Assembly (NCBI GenBank): GCA_904501875.1 | Contig: CAJGCQ010000009.1 | Location: 1-18,962 of the forward strand | Direction of reading: 5' to 3' | DNA: 18,962 nt | Source: Clostridiaceae bacterium | Lineage (GTDB): Bacteria; Bacillota; Clostridia; Oscillospirales; Acutalibacteraceae | Shown: positions 7,658-14,323 of the stretch, piece by piece | Numbering within the stretch: position 1 is the stretch's first letter | How the letters are laid out: each line of letters begins with the position of its first letter | Notes under the pieces: generated by a model | Databases searched by the model: none | What the model was told of the DNA's origin: nothing | Seen by the model: the letters and a program-made list of their open reading frames with translations, nothing else | Translations under genes and position numbers: made by a program

Positions 7658-8935
7658 CTAAGCTTTAATTATTATGTTTTCACGGGCAGGGCCGTTGCTT
7701 ACCATTACAATCTTAAAGCCAATTTCTTTTTCGATAAATTCTATGTAAGCTCTGCAGTTTTCCGGCAGGTCAGCGTAATTCTTAATTCCCGTAATATCGC
7801 ACTTCCAGCCGGGGAGAGTTGCCAAAACGGGCTTTGCCTTTTCCAGCATTCCGGTAACGGGGAAGTCCTTAGTGACTTTTCCGTCAATTTCATAGCCTAC
7901 GCATACCTTAATTTCGTCAAGGTAGGAGAGCGCATCAACAACAGTAAGTACGGCGTGGGTTGTACCCTGTACCTCACAGCCGTAGCGTGTGGCAACACAG
8001 TCAAACCATCCCATTCTGCGGGGTCTTCCGGTGGTGGCGCCGTATTCGCCGCCGTCGCCGCCGTGATCCCGCATAGCCTTAGCCTCGTCACCGAAAATCT
8101 CGCTTACAAAGGCGCCTGCGCCTACGGCAGAGGAATAAGCCTTTATAACGGTGTAAATTTCCTTTATGGCATAAGGCGGAACACCTGCACCTACAGCGCC
8201 GTAGCCCGCTATTGTGTTAGAGGATGTAACCATAGGATAAATGCCGTGGTCGGTATCCTTTAAGGTGCCGAGCTGACCTTCGAGAAGCACGGTTTTACCC
8301 GCTTTATCGGCCTCGTATACAAGCTTTCTTACATCACCTACAAAGGGTTCAATACCCTTTTTCCATTCCATCAATTTACCAAAAATCTCATCAACCGAAA
8401 GGGGCTCTTTATGGTAAAGATTTTTAATAAGAATGTTCTTGACCTCTAAAACTCGCTCTAATTTTTCTTTGAGCGCCTTTTCGTCAAACAGCTCGCATAC
8501 CTGAAAGCCAATTTTAGCATATTTATCCGAATAGAAGGGGGCAATGCCCGATTTGGTTGAGCCAAAGCTTGCCTTGCCGAGTCTTTCTTCCTCGTAAACA
8601 TCAAAGAGGACATGATATGGCATAACCATCTGACAACGCTCGGACACCATAAGTTGCGGAGCGGGAACGCCGTTTTCCACAACTGAATTATATTCATTTA
8701 AAAGCTTATCAACATCAAGGGCAACACCGTTTCCTATGCAGTTGATAACACCCTCGTTAAAAACGCCCGACGGCAGAGTATGAAGAGCAAATTTACCGTA
8801 TTTGTTCTTTATTGTGTGACCGGCATTTGCACCGCCCTGAAAACGGACTACAATATCAGCATCTCCTGCTAACATATCGGTAATCTTACCTTTACCTTCG
8901 TCGCCCCAGTTAGCGCCTACAACAGCTTTAACCAT
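7658..8935 (-). CDS. purA: Adenylosuccinate synthetase
   Basis: A 425-residue PurA, which joins IMP and aspartate using GTP in the first step from IMP to AMP. The N-terminal loop ANWGDEGKGK (8-17) contains the catalytic Asp12, and FQGGANAGHT contains His40. GSTKSGIAPFYSDK, DHGIYPMVTSSNT and TTGRPRRMGWFD are also conserved. The ATG at 8935 has GAGGT nine bases upstream. A strong promoter overlaps the end of the upstream MATE gene. It is first in a unit otherwise devoted to RNA turnover and translation. No purine riboswitch is visible in the short leader. Confidence 0.97.
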   Translation of the reverse strand: MVKAVVGANWGDEGKGKITDMLAGDADIVVRFQGGANAGHTIKNKYGKFALHTLPSGVFNEGVINCIGNGVALDVDKLLNEYNSVVENGVPAPQLMVSERCQMVMPYHVLFDVYEEERLGKASFGSTKSGIAPFYSDKYAKIGFQVCELFDEKALKEKLERVLEVKNILIKNLYHKEPLSVDEIFGKLMEWKKGIEPFVGDVRKLVYEADKAGKTVLLEGQLGTLKDTDHGIYPMVTSSNTIAGYGAVGAGVPPYAIKEIYTVIKAYSSAVGAGAFVSEIFGDEAKAMRDHGGDGGEYGATTGRPRRMGWFDCVATRYGCEVQGTTHAVLTVVDALSYLDEIKVCVGYEIDGKVTKDFPVTGMLEKAKPVLATLPGWKCDITGIKNYADLPENCRAYIEFIEKEIGFKIVMVSNGPARENIIIKA

Positions 8936-8991
8936 AATTCGAGTACCTCATTTCCAAATACTGTATAACTTTTTTTGCACAGTTACATTTA

Positions 8992-9020
8992 ATTATACAA
9001 TGAATGTTTATATAATTCAA
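8992..9020 (-). promoter_or_regulatory. Promoter for the purA unit
   Basis: On the minus strand TTGAAT (9020-9015) and a perfect TATAAT (8997-8992) are spaced 17 nt. The -35 overlaps the MATE stop codon. The leader of about 50 nt contains a small ACTGT/ACAGT inverted repeat (8960-8982) around an A-rich loop. Confidence 0.7.
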
Positions 9021-10360
9021 GAGTTTAATTTGCTTTTTTCCTTTTTGCTTAAATAAATAAGATATACTGTACACATTATAAGGGAAACTGCCGCAGAGGC
9101 AGGAACTGCAAGCCCGATTTTAAAAAGGTCGGGCGATGCGCCTCGGCTTAATAGATAGGATAGGGGAATACGCACCGCAAAGGCGGTGAAAATGCCCTGC
9201 ACCATAACAAAGTCTGTTTTACCGAGTCCGTTAAAATAGCCAAGCATACAGAAAAACAGGCTTATGAAAAGATGCTCAGTCGCACACCCTCGCTGATACC
9301 TTGCCGCCGCAGCTATAACTTCAGGACTTTTTTCAAATACAGCGGCTAAAATTTCGGGGAAGAAGAAGGTTGCCACAAATGTCAAAACACCGAAAACAAA
9401 GGATATCGCCATAGAAATTTTAAGGGATTTGTAGGCCCGTTCTCTGTTCCTCGCGCCGACATTTTGCGCAACAAATGCCGACAAAGCCGACATAAAGGAA
9501 ATAGGAATAATGGAAAGGAATAAAAACAGCTTTTCGGAAATTCCTATACTTGCCGAGGCCACAAGACCCAAAGAGTTTAATATTGCGGTTAGTATCAAAA
9601 AGGATATTCTTGTTAAAAAGTCTTGAAGGGCTATGGGTACGCCTATTTTCAAAATTCTGCCCACTGAACCTCGGGTTTTAAAGCTTTCCCTTGTTATTTT
9701 AAAGGGAAGACCGCCTTTTAAGCTATATATTACCGAGAAAATGACGCTTACAGTCTGTGCTAAAACCGTGGCGAGAGCTGCTCCCGCCGCCCCCATTTTG
9801 AAGGTCCCGACCAGCAGCAAATCGCCGATAATATTCACAATACAGGCCACAAGAATAAAAATAAAGGGCATTTTGGAGTTCCCGACTCCCCTAAATAGTC
9901 CGCTTATTGCGTTGTAGGCGGAAATGAATACTACGCCTGCCGCACAAATTCTAATATATAGCGTTCCCGCACCTTTAGCGGCGGCGGGTATTTTAAGCAG
10001 AGCGAGGGCCTGCGGTGCAAAAAGGGTGAGCACTGCAAAAAAAGCAAAAGAAATTATTATTAAGAGCTTGGTCATTCCCGCAGTGATTTCGCCCGCTTTT
10101 TTGCTGTCACCGGAGCCTAAAGCCTGTCCTATAAGCACGGTCACTCCCGTTGTAAGCCCGATTATTATACCTGTTATTCCCTGCATAAGCTGGCTTGCGG
10201 TGGCTACTGCGGAAAAATCGGCAGTATTCCCGAAATGGCCTACCACAATCAAATCCACCGCTCCGTAAAGCGCCTGCAAAAGCTGGGAAAGCATAAGCGG
10301 CAGGGCAAATTTTATAAGTGGCGGCAAAATTTTGCCCTTTAAAAAGGTGTTTTCCTGCAT
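9017..10360 (-). CDS. MATE-family multidrug/cation efflux transporter
   Basis: A 447-residue integral membrane protein with about twelve hydrophobic segments in two related halves. The opening FALPLMLSQLLQALYGAVD followed by LIVVGHFG is the standard start of MATE (NorM/DinF-like) antiporters, which expel drugs or metabolites using Na+ or H+ gradients. A related segment, KIGVPIALQDFLTRIS, opens the second half. The substrate cannot be predicted. The ATG at 10360 has AGGAGAAG three to ten bases upstream. It is preceded by a promoter at 10606-10634 and a leader of about 240 nt, long for a simple transporter gene, and is separate from the purA unit. Confidence 0.92.
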   Translation of the reverse strand: MQENTFLKGKILPPLIKFALPLMLSQLLQALYGAVDLIVVGHFGNTADFSAVATASQLMQGITGIIIGLTTGVTVLIGQALGSGDSKKAGEITAGMTKLLIIISFAFFAVLTLFAPQALALLKIPAAAKGAGTLYIRICAAGVVFISAYNAISGLFRGVGNSKMPFIFILVACIVNIIGDLLLVGTFKMGAAGAALATVLAQTVSVIFSVIYSLKGGLPFKITRESFKTRGSVGRILKIGVPIALQDFLTRISFLILTAILNSLGLVASASIGISEKLFLFLSIIPISFMSALSAFVAQNVGARNRERAYKSLKISMAISFVFGVLTFVATFFFPEILAAVFEKSPEVIAAAARYQRGCATEHLFISLFFCMLGYFNGLGKTDFVMVQGIFTAFAVRIPLSYLLSRGASPDLFKIGLAVPASAAVSLIMCTVYLIYLSKKEKSKLNS

Positions 10361-10704
10361 AGACTTCTCCTGAAAATTTATTGAATGGAATTAAAACAAA
10401 CAACACTTCCCCTTGTGATAGCCTTTGTTTTAAGGATGTTTTTTCCTCTTGCGGCATTTGCGGCTTCGGCAAAAATCTAAACCGAAGAGAACAATGTTAA
10501 AACGATAATGAAAGGGTTCGGACTTGAGCTTTAGTGGGGCTGTTTGATATTTTGTATTCCATTTTAAATCTTTTTTTGATATAATATAATAATTAGACAA
10601 ATGATATTATATAAAATCTGTGCTTGGTTTTCAAGGTTAAAACAAAAAATGTAATACAATGTAATATTTAATATTTGTAAATATTCGTACGGAGGAAAGT
10701 TATT
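10361..10704. other. Divergent intergenic region holding the long MATE leader
   Basis: No convincing gene lies in this 344-nt divergent gap. On the minus strand it holds the MATE promoter and a ~240-nt leader with two visible hairpins: CTTCGG/CCGAAG (10464-10469 with 10482-10487) and AAAACAAA/TTTGTTTT (10393-10400 with 10424-10431). The latter lies about 35 nt upstream of the MATE start. On the plus strand the last 150 nt are very AT-rich and must contain the thiN promoter. Two overlapping TATAAT hexamers (10580-10590) lack a good -35. I do not recognise a known riboswitch class. Confidence 0.5.
10606..10634 (-). promoter_or_regulatory. Promoter for the MATE transporter gene
   Basis: On the minus strand TTGAAA (10634-10629) and a perfect TATAAT (10611-10606) are 17 nt apart. 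Predicted transcription starts near 10600, which gives the transporter mRNA a 5' leader of roughly 240 nt. Confidence 0.6.
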
Positions 10705-11337
10705 ATGGGTATCTGCTACATTTTCGGTGCGGGGGAGGGCAACCCCTCAAGCTTATTAAAAGAAGAGGACGACCTTGTAATTGCGGCGGACGCAGGAATT
10801 AAAAGCCTTGAAAAGCTAAGAATAAAGCCCGATATTGCCGTGGGAGACTTCGATTCATTAGGCTTTGTACCTGATTGTAATAGGCTGATTAAGCACCCTG
10901 TTAAGAAAAATGATACCGATATGATGCTTGCCGTTAAAACGGGCTTTGAATGCGGTTTTACAAAATTTGTGCTGTATGGCGGTGCAGGCGGAAGACCTGA
11001 CCACACCTTTGCGAATATTCAAACCCTTACATATATATCAAAATGCGGCGGGCAGGGATTTCTTGACTTGTGCGGCTTTACTGCGGCGGTGATAACAGAC
11101 GGCGAGCTTTCTTTTTCTGAGAGTGCGAGAGGTACCGTTTCGGTCTTTGCTCTCAGCAAAACTGCCCGAAATGTGGATTTGATCGGGCTTCTTTATCCCC
11201 TTAAAAACGCCGTTCTTGAAAGCGGTTTCCCCCTTGGAGTAAGCAATGAATTTACAGGTAAATCCGCACTAATTAAAATCGGCAGAGGTACGGCACTTGT
11301 TATTTGGCAGGGCGGAACCGAGATTTTGACAGTATAA
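10705..11337 (+). CDS. thiN: Thiamine diphosphokinase
   Basis: A 210-residue thiamine pyrophosphokinase, which makes thiamine diphosphate from thiamine and ATP. Typical motifs are AADAG (28-31), DIAVGDFDSLG (43-53, including the catalytic acidic DFDS), KKNDTDMMLAV (67-77) and GGAGGRPDHTFANI (92-105). The C-terminal beta-rich domain is less conserved but of normal length. The ATG at 10705 follows GGAGG by 9 nt. It stands alone, without rpe or rsgA, the frequent Firmicutes neighbours, and no TPP riboswitch is visible upstream. Confidence 0.93.
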   Translation: MGICYIFGAGEGNPSSLLKEEDDLVIAADAGIKSLEKLRIKPDIAVGDFDSLGFVPDCNRLIKHPVKKNDTDMMLAVKTGFECGFTKFVLYGGAGGRPDHTFANIQTLTYISKCGGQGFLDLCGFTAAVITDGELSFSESARGTVSVFALSKTARNVDLIGLLYPLKNAVLESGFPLGVSNEFTGKSALIKIGRGTALVIWQGGTEILTV

Positions 11338-11343
11338 TCACCA

Positions 11344-11362
11344 AAAATTACACGGTAATTTT
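11344..11362 (+). terminator. AT-rich hairpin after thiN
   Basis: AAAATTAC (11344-11351) pairs with GTAATTTT (11355-11362) across a 3-nt loop, just after the thiN stop codon. The stem is A/T-dominated and the following T-tract is short, so termination strength is uncertain. Confidence 0.4.
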
Positions 11363-11401
11363 CACAATTTGGTAAAAAAATTAAATAACATAATTTTCTG
11401 C

Positions 11402-11430
11402 TTGACTTTATCGGCTTAATAATGTATTAT
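11402..11430 (+). promoter_or_regulatory. Promoter for the SigH-like sigma factor gene
   Basis: TTGACT (11402-11407) and TATTAT (11425-11430) are separated by 17 nt, a good housekeeping promoter. RNA would start near 11437, leaving a leader of about 22 nt before the ATG. Confidence 0.65.
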
Positions 11431-11458
11431 TAGCAAGTAATACTATAGTGGAGTCATA

Positions 11459-12025
11459 ATGAGTATAGATTTTGTCGAAAATTACGAAAATTTGACAGAC
11501 GAAGAAATTGTCGGCTTAATAAACGGCGGCGATTTTGAGCTTTTGCAGTTGATAATCGCCCGCTATCTTCCTTGCATACATTACTATGTGGGCCGCTATT
11601 GCGCCGAGAATGAGCGGGAGGATGCGGTACAGGAGGCAACCTATGCTCTTTATTCCGCTGTTAAAAATTTTGACGGCAAAAAGGCTTCCTTTTCAACCTT
11701 TGCCGCCCTTTGTATAAAGCGGTCGGTCATAGCATCCCTAAAGCAGTCAAAGCGTCGTAAGAATATTCCGGACGAGCTTTTGTCTCCTATTGGAGATGTT
11801 GAAATAACCGATTCCAACAGTCCCGAAAAAATCTTTTTTGACAAGGAAAGCTTTAAAAATTTAACGGATAGCATAAGGCTTGAGCTTTCGGGGCTTGAAT
11901 ACAGTGTTTTACAGCTTTTTCTCGAGGGTAATAAGTACATAGATATAGCCAAAAGGCTATCAATTACCGAAAAGTCGGTTAACAATGCGCTTTTACGCAT
12001 CAGAAAAAAATTAAAAAATAAATAA
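11459..12025 (+). CDS. SigH-like RNA polymerase sigma factor (sigma-70 family)
   Basis: A 188-residue sigma factor with region 2 at about 12-100 and region 4 at about 130-185. Region 2 includes EREDAVQEATYALYSAVKNF and FAALCIKRSVIASLKQSKRR; region 4 has a helix-turn-helix IDIAKRLSITEKSVNNALLR. The segment around KRRKNIP closely resembles Bacillus SigH (KTATRQKHIP), the sigma factor for early sporulation and spo0A expression. It is about 30 residues shorter than Bacillus SigH, mostly at the N-terminus. The ATG at 11459 has GGAG five bases before it. A perfect 0A-box heptamer falls at codons 5-7. Its location 660 bp before spo0A supports a sporulation role, but it could be a paralogue of the true SigH. 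Confidence 0.8.
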   Translation: MSIDFVENYENLTDEEIVGLINGGDFELLQLIIARYLPCIHYYVGRYCAENEREDAVQEATYALYSAVKNFDGKKASFSTFAALCIKRSVIASLKQSKRRKNIPDELLSPIGDVEITDSNSPEKIFFDKESFKNLTDSIRLELSGLEYSVLQLFLEGNKYIDIAKRLSITEKSVNNALLRIRKKLKNK

Positions 12026-12041
12026 GCGCTTTTTTGCGCTT
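12024..12041 (+). terminator. Hairpin at the end of the sigma factor gene
   Basis: AAGCGC (12024-12029) and GCGCTT (12036-12041) enclose a loop of six T residues and overlap the stop codon. No T-tract follows the stem, so it may only partly terminate. Read-through would feed the downstream zinc-ribbon gene, for which no good promoter is visible. Confidence 0.5.
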
Positions 12042-12048
12042 AATATAT

Positions 12049-12113
12049 GCCCATGTAGCTTAAACCAGCAGAGCGTTGAATACAAAGATGTCGGTGCGAT
12101 TCCGTCCGGGGCT
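12049..12113 (+). ncRNA. tRNA-like element in the zinc-ribbon mRNA leader
   Basis: About 65 nt with tRNA-like landmarks. A box-A-like TAGCTTA lies at 12056-12062 and a box-B-like GGTGCGATTCC at 12093-12103, one base from the usual GGTTCGATTCC. A four-pair D-stem forms between GCTT (12058-12061) and GAGC (12071-12074). A partial acceptor stem forms between GCCC (12049-12052) and GGGC (12109-12112). It is not a normal tRNA: the two boxes are about 7 nt too close, no anticodon stem forms, the D-loop lacks GG and no CCA follows. It ends 27 nt before the ATG of the next gene. It may be a decayed tRNA or a tRNA-mimicking cis-regulatory leader. Confidence 0.45.
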
Positions 12114-12140
12114 AAAAAACAACCGAGAGAGGTAAAAAAG

Positions 12141-12431
12141 ATGTTTGAAGACAAGACATTAGTTTGCAAAGATTGCGGCGAGGAGTTCGTATTCACTGCA
12201 AGAGAACAGGAGTTTTACGAATCCAAGGGCTTTGTAAACGAACCGCAGCGCTGTAAGCCCTGCCGTGACAAGCGCAAGAATGCGGGCAGAGCACCGAGAG
12301 AGATGCACGAAGCTGTTTGCGCTGCTTGCGGAGGAGTTGCTAAGGTTCCGTTTCTTCCCCGCGACGACCGTCCTGTATATTGCAGCGAGTGCTTTGCAAA
12401 AATGAAAGAGGAAGAAAATAACGAGGAATAA
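12141..12431 (+). CDS. Double zinc-ribbon protein
   Basis: A 96-residue protein with two four-cysteine zinc-binding units: Cys9/Cys12 with Cys38/Cys41, and Cys60/Cys63 with Cys81/Cys84. The first half (TLVCKDCGEEFVFTAREQEF ... NEPQRCKPCR) matches the probable zinc-ribbon family common in Clostridia; the second has the CAACG...VYCSECF pattern. The middle is basic (KRKNAGR) and the tail acidic. The molecular function is not known, though nucleic-acid or ribosome association is a reasonable guess. The ATG at 12141 follows GAGAGAGG by 8 nt. The gene lies between a SigH-like factor and spo0A, has the tRNA-like leader, and ends at a strong terminator. Confidence 0.85.
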   Translation: MFEDKTLVCKDCGEEFVFTAREQEFYESKGFVNEPQRCKPCRDKRKNAGRAPREMHEAVCAACGGVAKVPFLPRDDRPVYCSECFAKMKEEENNEE

Positions 12432-12440
12432 TTTTCTCAT

Positions 12441-12482
12441 AAAAAATACCGCAGACTGCAAGTCAGGTCTGCGGTATTTTTT
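12441..12482 (+). terminator. Strong bidirectional-looking terminator
   Basis: A perfect 16-bp stem (12441-12456 with 12467-12482) has a 10-nt loop. It begins with six A residues and ends with six T residues, so it can work on both strands. It isolates the zinc-ribbon gene from spo0A. Confidence 0.9.
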
Positions 12483-12558
12483 ATGCTTATTAAATTTACG
12501 GGCGTAGTTACCCTGTAAAAAAAGCAGGGGTAAAAGTGTGAATAATGTATTAATTGAC

Positions 12559-12565
12559 TGTCGAA
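12559..12565 (+). promoter_or_regulatory. Putative 0A box upstream of spo0A
   Basis: TGTCGAA is an exact match to the Spo0A binding heptamer. It lies about 65 bp upstream of the -35 of the spo0A promoter, a plausible place for autoregulation. A 7-mer can occur by chance, so position is the main support. Confidence 0.55.
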
Positions 12566-12629
12566 ATACGATTTAATTTGTTATTTTAAGTAATAATTGA
12601 CAATTATTATACTAATTTTGCAATAAAGC

Positions 12630-12658
12630 TTGCAATTAGCGTGAAATTGTGGTAATAT
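12630..12658 (+). promoter_or_regulatory. Promoter for spo0A
   Basis: TTGCAA (12630-12635) and TAATAT (12653-12658) are 17 nt apart, about 30 nt before the start codon. An imperfect hairpin, TTACCCTG/CAGGGGTAA (12508-12533), and the 0A box lie upstream. A SigH-type promoter with the right spacing was looked for and not found. Confidence 0.55.
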
Positions 12659-12690
12659 ATGTAAAAATTAACATCGGAGGCAGAAATTTG

Positions 12691-13467
12691 ATGAGAAAAA
12701 AACTAAAAATTGTCATTGCGGATGATTCTACGGAATTAGGGCAAAATTGTGCGAAAGCACTCAAAGGATACGGAATGGATGTGGTTTTATGTCAAAAGGA
12801 CGGTCAGCAGGTTTTGAGTGCGGTAAGGTTGCAGAAGCCTGATGTTGTACTTGCGGATGTGTTTATGCCGAATCTTGATATTATAGGCGTTTTAAACGGA
12901 ATCCGTGAGATAGACAGCAAGGAAAGACCTATGGTTATGGCTATGTCAAGCTTTGACAATCCAAGGCTTGAAAAGGAAACCCTTGATGCGGGTGCAAGCT
13001 ATTATTTTCTAAAGCCCTTTGACATTAACACTATGGCAGAGCGCATTATTCAGCTTTCGGGCTGGAAAAACGAAATATCCCCCGTAGTTGTAAAGGATAA
13101 TGTTGTGACAGATCCCGAGCTTGAGCTTATGGTGACCGAGATTATTCACCAAATAGGGGTGCCTGCGCATATCAAGGGGTATCACTATTTAAGGGAAGCG
13201 ATAATTCTTTCGGTTAAAAACAGCGATATAATTAATTCCGTAACAAAGCTGTTGTACCCCACCGTCGCTAAAAACTATAATACCACCTCTTCAAGGGTCG
13301 AGCGGGCTATACGCCACGCTATTGAGGTCGCATGGGACAGGGGAGACATTGATGTTTTGAATTCCTATTTCGGTTATACAATCCAGAACGACCGAGGAAA
13401 GCCTACCAACAGCGAGTTTATTGCAATGATAAGCGATAAGCTGAGACTAAGGCTTAAGATTAGCTGA
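12691..13467 (+). CDS. spo0A: Sporulation master response regulator Spo0A
   Basis: A 258-residue Spo0A. The receiver domain has the acidic pair Asp11-Asp12, the phosphoacceptor Asp56 in VVLADVFMP, and Lys108 in FLKPF. The C-terminal domain contains the family recognition helix TSSRVERAIRHAIEVAW (199-215) and the KPTNSEFIAM motif near the end, both almost as in Bacillus. Phospho-Spo0A binds 0A boxes and switches cells to sporulation. The start is ATG at 12691, 10 nt after GGAGG; an adjacent in-frame TTG at 12688 is a close rival. spoIVB, the usual upstream neighbour in Firmicutes, is absent. A perfect 17-bp hairpin follows. Confidence 0.97.
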   Translation: MRKKLKIVIADDSTELGQNCAKALKGYGMDVVLCQKDGQQVLSAVRLQKPDVVLADVFMPNLDIIGVLNGIREIDSKERPMVMAMSSFDNPRLEKETLDAGASYYFLKPFDINTMAERIIQLSGWKNEISPVVVKDNVVTDPELELMVTEIIHQIGVPAHIKGYHYLREAIILSVKNSDIINSVTKLLYPTVAKNYNTTSSRVERAIRHAIEVAWDRGDIDVLNSYFGYTIQNDRGKPTNSEFIAMISDKLRLRLKIS

Positions 13468-13473
13468 TTATAC

Positions 13474-13512
13474 ATATCTAAAACGGACGGCATCCCCGTC
13501 CGTTTTAGATAT
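13474..13512 (+). terminator. Perfect hairpin terminator after spo0A
   Basis: Seventeen bases (13474-13490) pair perfectly with 13496-13512 around a 5-nt loop. The GC-rich core ACGGACGG/CCGTCCGT is followed by TTTT within the arm. It begins 7 nt after the spo0A stop codon. Confidence 0.85.
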
Positions 13513-13543
13513 TAGATGTTAGAGGGGAAAAACCTAATGTCTA
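13506..13543. repeat. 7-bp tandem repeats (TAGA-NNN) with an inverted copy
   Basis: Three contiguous heptamers, TAGATAT, TAGATGT and TAGAGGG (13506-13526), are followed by ATGTCTA (13537-13543), the inverse of TAGACAT. The first unit overlaps the right arm of the spo0A terminator. A four-unit array of the same kind occurs after groEL at 16326-16353. Confidence 0.6.
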
Positions 13544-13701
13544 ATTCGCAAAAAAATTCACAATAATCATCACAAGCCCGTTTTAAATGTCTATATTTTT
13601 ATTTTTGGCATATGTATAAGATGATACCGCTAATTCGTAGCAAACCCATTGACAATTTTATCATCGTCCTTTGAAATATAAATTTACGGTTTACAAATCA
13701 C

Positions 13702-13730
13702 TTGATAAAAGTTAAAATATAATATATATA
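13702..13730 (+). promoter_or_regulatory. Possible promoter for the MarR-type gene
   Basis: TTGATA (13702-13707) and TATATA (13725-13730) are 17 nt apart in an AT-rich stretch about 50 nt before the start. The surrounding AT-richness makes this less certain than other promoters in the window. Confidence 0.4.
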
Positions 13731-13787
13731 CCAATATAGTCTGCATAGAAACTAATTTATCGTCAATAGCGGGAGTGAAAACATTTT

Positions 13788-14222
13788 ATGAACAAAGCGG
13801 GAATGACAAAATTTTTAAAGACTCAAAAAGCGATTGCCGAGTCTTATTCCGAGGCGATGGAGTTTGCGGCCAAGCGTTCTGGAATTACAAAGCAGGAGGC
13901 GGATGTACTGGTATTCTTTTTTAATAACCCTGAGTATACTCTTGCATGCGACGCTGTAAAAATGCGGGGATTTTCAAACGAATACGCCTCTAAGGCGATT
14001 GAACAGCTGCTAAGTAACGGTCTTATTGAAATAACCTGTGACGGCGAAGACCGCCGTATGCAGGGCATTAAAATTACGGGCAAGGGGGGAATAATCGCAA
14101 GGTCTGTGAGTATGGCACAGCAAAAATATTATGAGGGATTAATTAAGGAATTAACCCCCGAGGAGCGCATTATACTTGATAATATATTCGATAAAATATG
14201 TAAAGCTCTGGAAAATAATTGA
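13788..14222 (+). CDS. MarR-family transcriptional regulator
   Basis: A 144-residue protein with the MarR layout: N-terminal helices for dimerisation, a winged helix-turn-helix at about 35-95 (EADVLVFFF, then FSNEYASKAIEQLLSNGLIE), a wing CDGEDRRMQGIKIT with the conserved Asp-Arg-Arg, and C-terminal helices closing with LTPEERIILDNIFDKI. MarR proteins usually repress nearby genes and respond to small ligands or oxidation; no ligand can be assigned. The ATG at 13788 follows GGGAG by about 12 nt. It lies 164 nt upstream of groES on the same strand, which makes it a candidate, unproven, regulator there. Confidence 0.82.
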   Translation: MNKAGMTKFLKTQKAIAESYSEAMEFAAKRSGITKQEADVLVFFFNNPEYTLACDAVKMRGFSNEYASKAIEQLLSNGLIEITCDGEDRRMQGIKITGKGGIIARSVSMAQQKYYEGLIKELTPEERIILDNIFDKICKALENN

Positions 14223-14279
14223 TTTATTAACAAAAATTCTATTAAATTATTAACATAATTTGAATTTTAATTTTGGGTA

Positions 14280-14307
14280 TTGACTTTTCCTGACTTTAGT
14301 GTATAAT
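14280..14307 (+). promoter_or_regulatory. Promoter for groESL
   Basis: TTGACT (14280-14285) and a perfect TATAAT (14302-14307) are separated by 16 nt; RNA should start near 14314. No CIRCE inverted repeat (TTAGCACTC-N9-GAGTGCTAA) and no CtsR-type GGTCAAA repeats are visible between marR and groES. Confidence 0.75.
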
Positions 14308-14323
14308 TAAACTCGCAAACGGG

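Larger units (their letters stand above)
13468..13787. other. Intergenic region between spo0A and the MarR-type gene
   Basis: This 320-nt AT-rich gap contains the spo0A terminator (13474-13512), heptad repeats (13506-13526) with an inverted copy (13537-13543), and a probable promoter for the next gene (13702-13730). I find no open frame with a ribosome site and no recognisable RNA gene in the remaining stretch (about 13550-13690). Confidence 0.6.

Noticed and set aside
7553..8263. A 236-codon open frame on the plus strand opposite yhaM/purA
   Set aside because: It lies antisense to two clearly recognised proteins, has no ribosome site and its translation has no family motifs.
10107..10472. 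A 121-codon minus-strand frame overlapping the MATE start
   Set aside because: Its first ~36 codons look slightly protein-like, but the rest is the shifted frame of the transporter, and no good ribosome site was seen. A short leader peptide cannot be fully excluded.
10505..10704. TPP riboswitch upstream of thiN
   Set aside because: The conserved CUGAGA and ACCUGA elements are not present.
12085..12130. Cobalamin-riboswitch or T-box interpretation of the 12049-12130 leader
   Set aside because: GGUG-GAUUCC faintly recalls a cobalamin motif, but the B12 box is missing. The T-box sequence (GGUGGNACCGCG type) and specifier loop are also missing.
12525..12545. SigH-type promoter upstream of spo0A (AGGGGTA and GAATAA)
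   Set aside because: The two elements are only about 4 nt apart, far less than the ~12-14 nt needed, and the -35 has mismatches.
12649..12690. Longer spo0A start at GTG 12649
   Set aside because: The GGAGG site lies downstream of it, directly before the ATG at 12691, and the promoter -10 overlaps this upstream segment.
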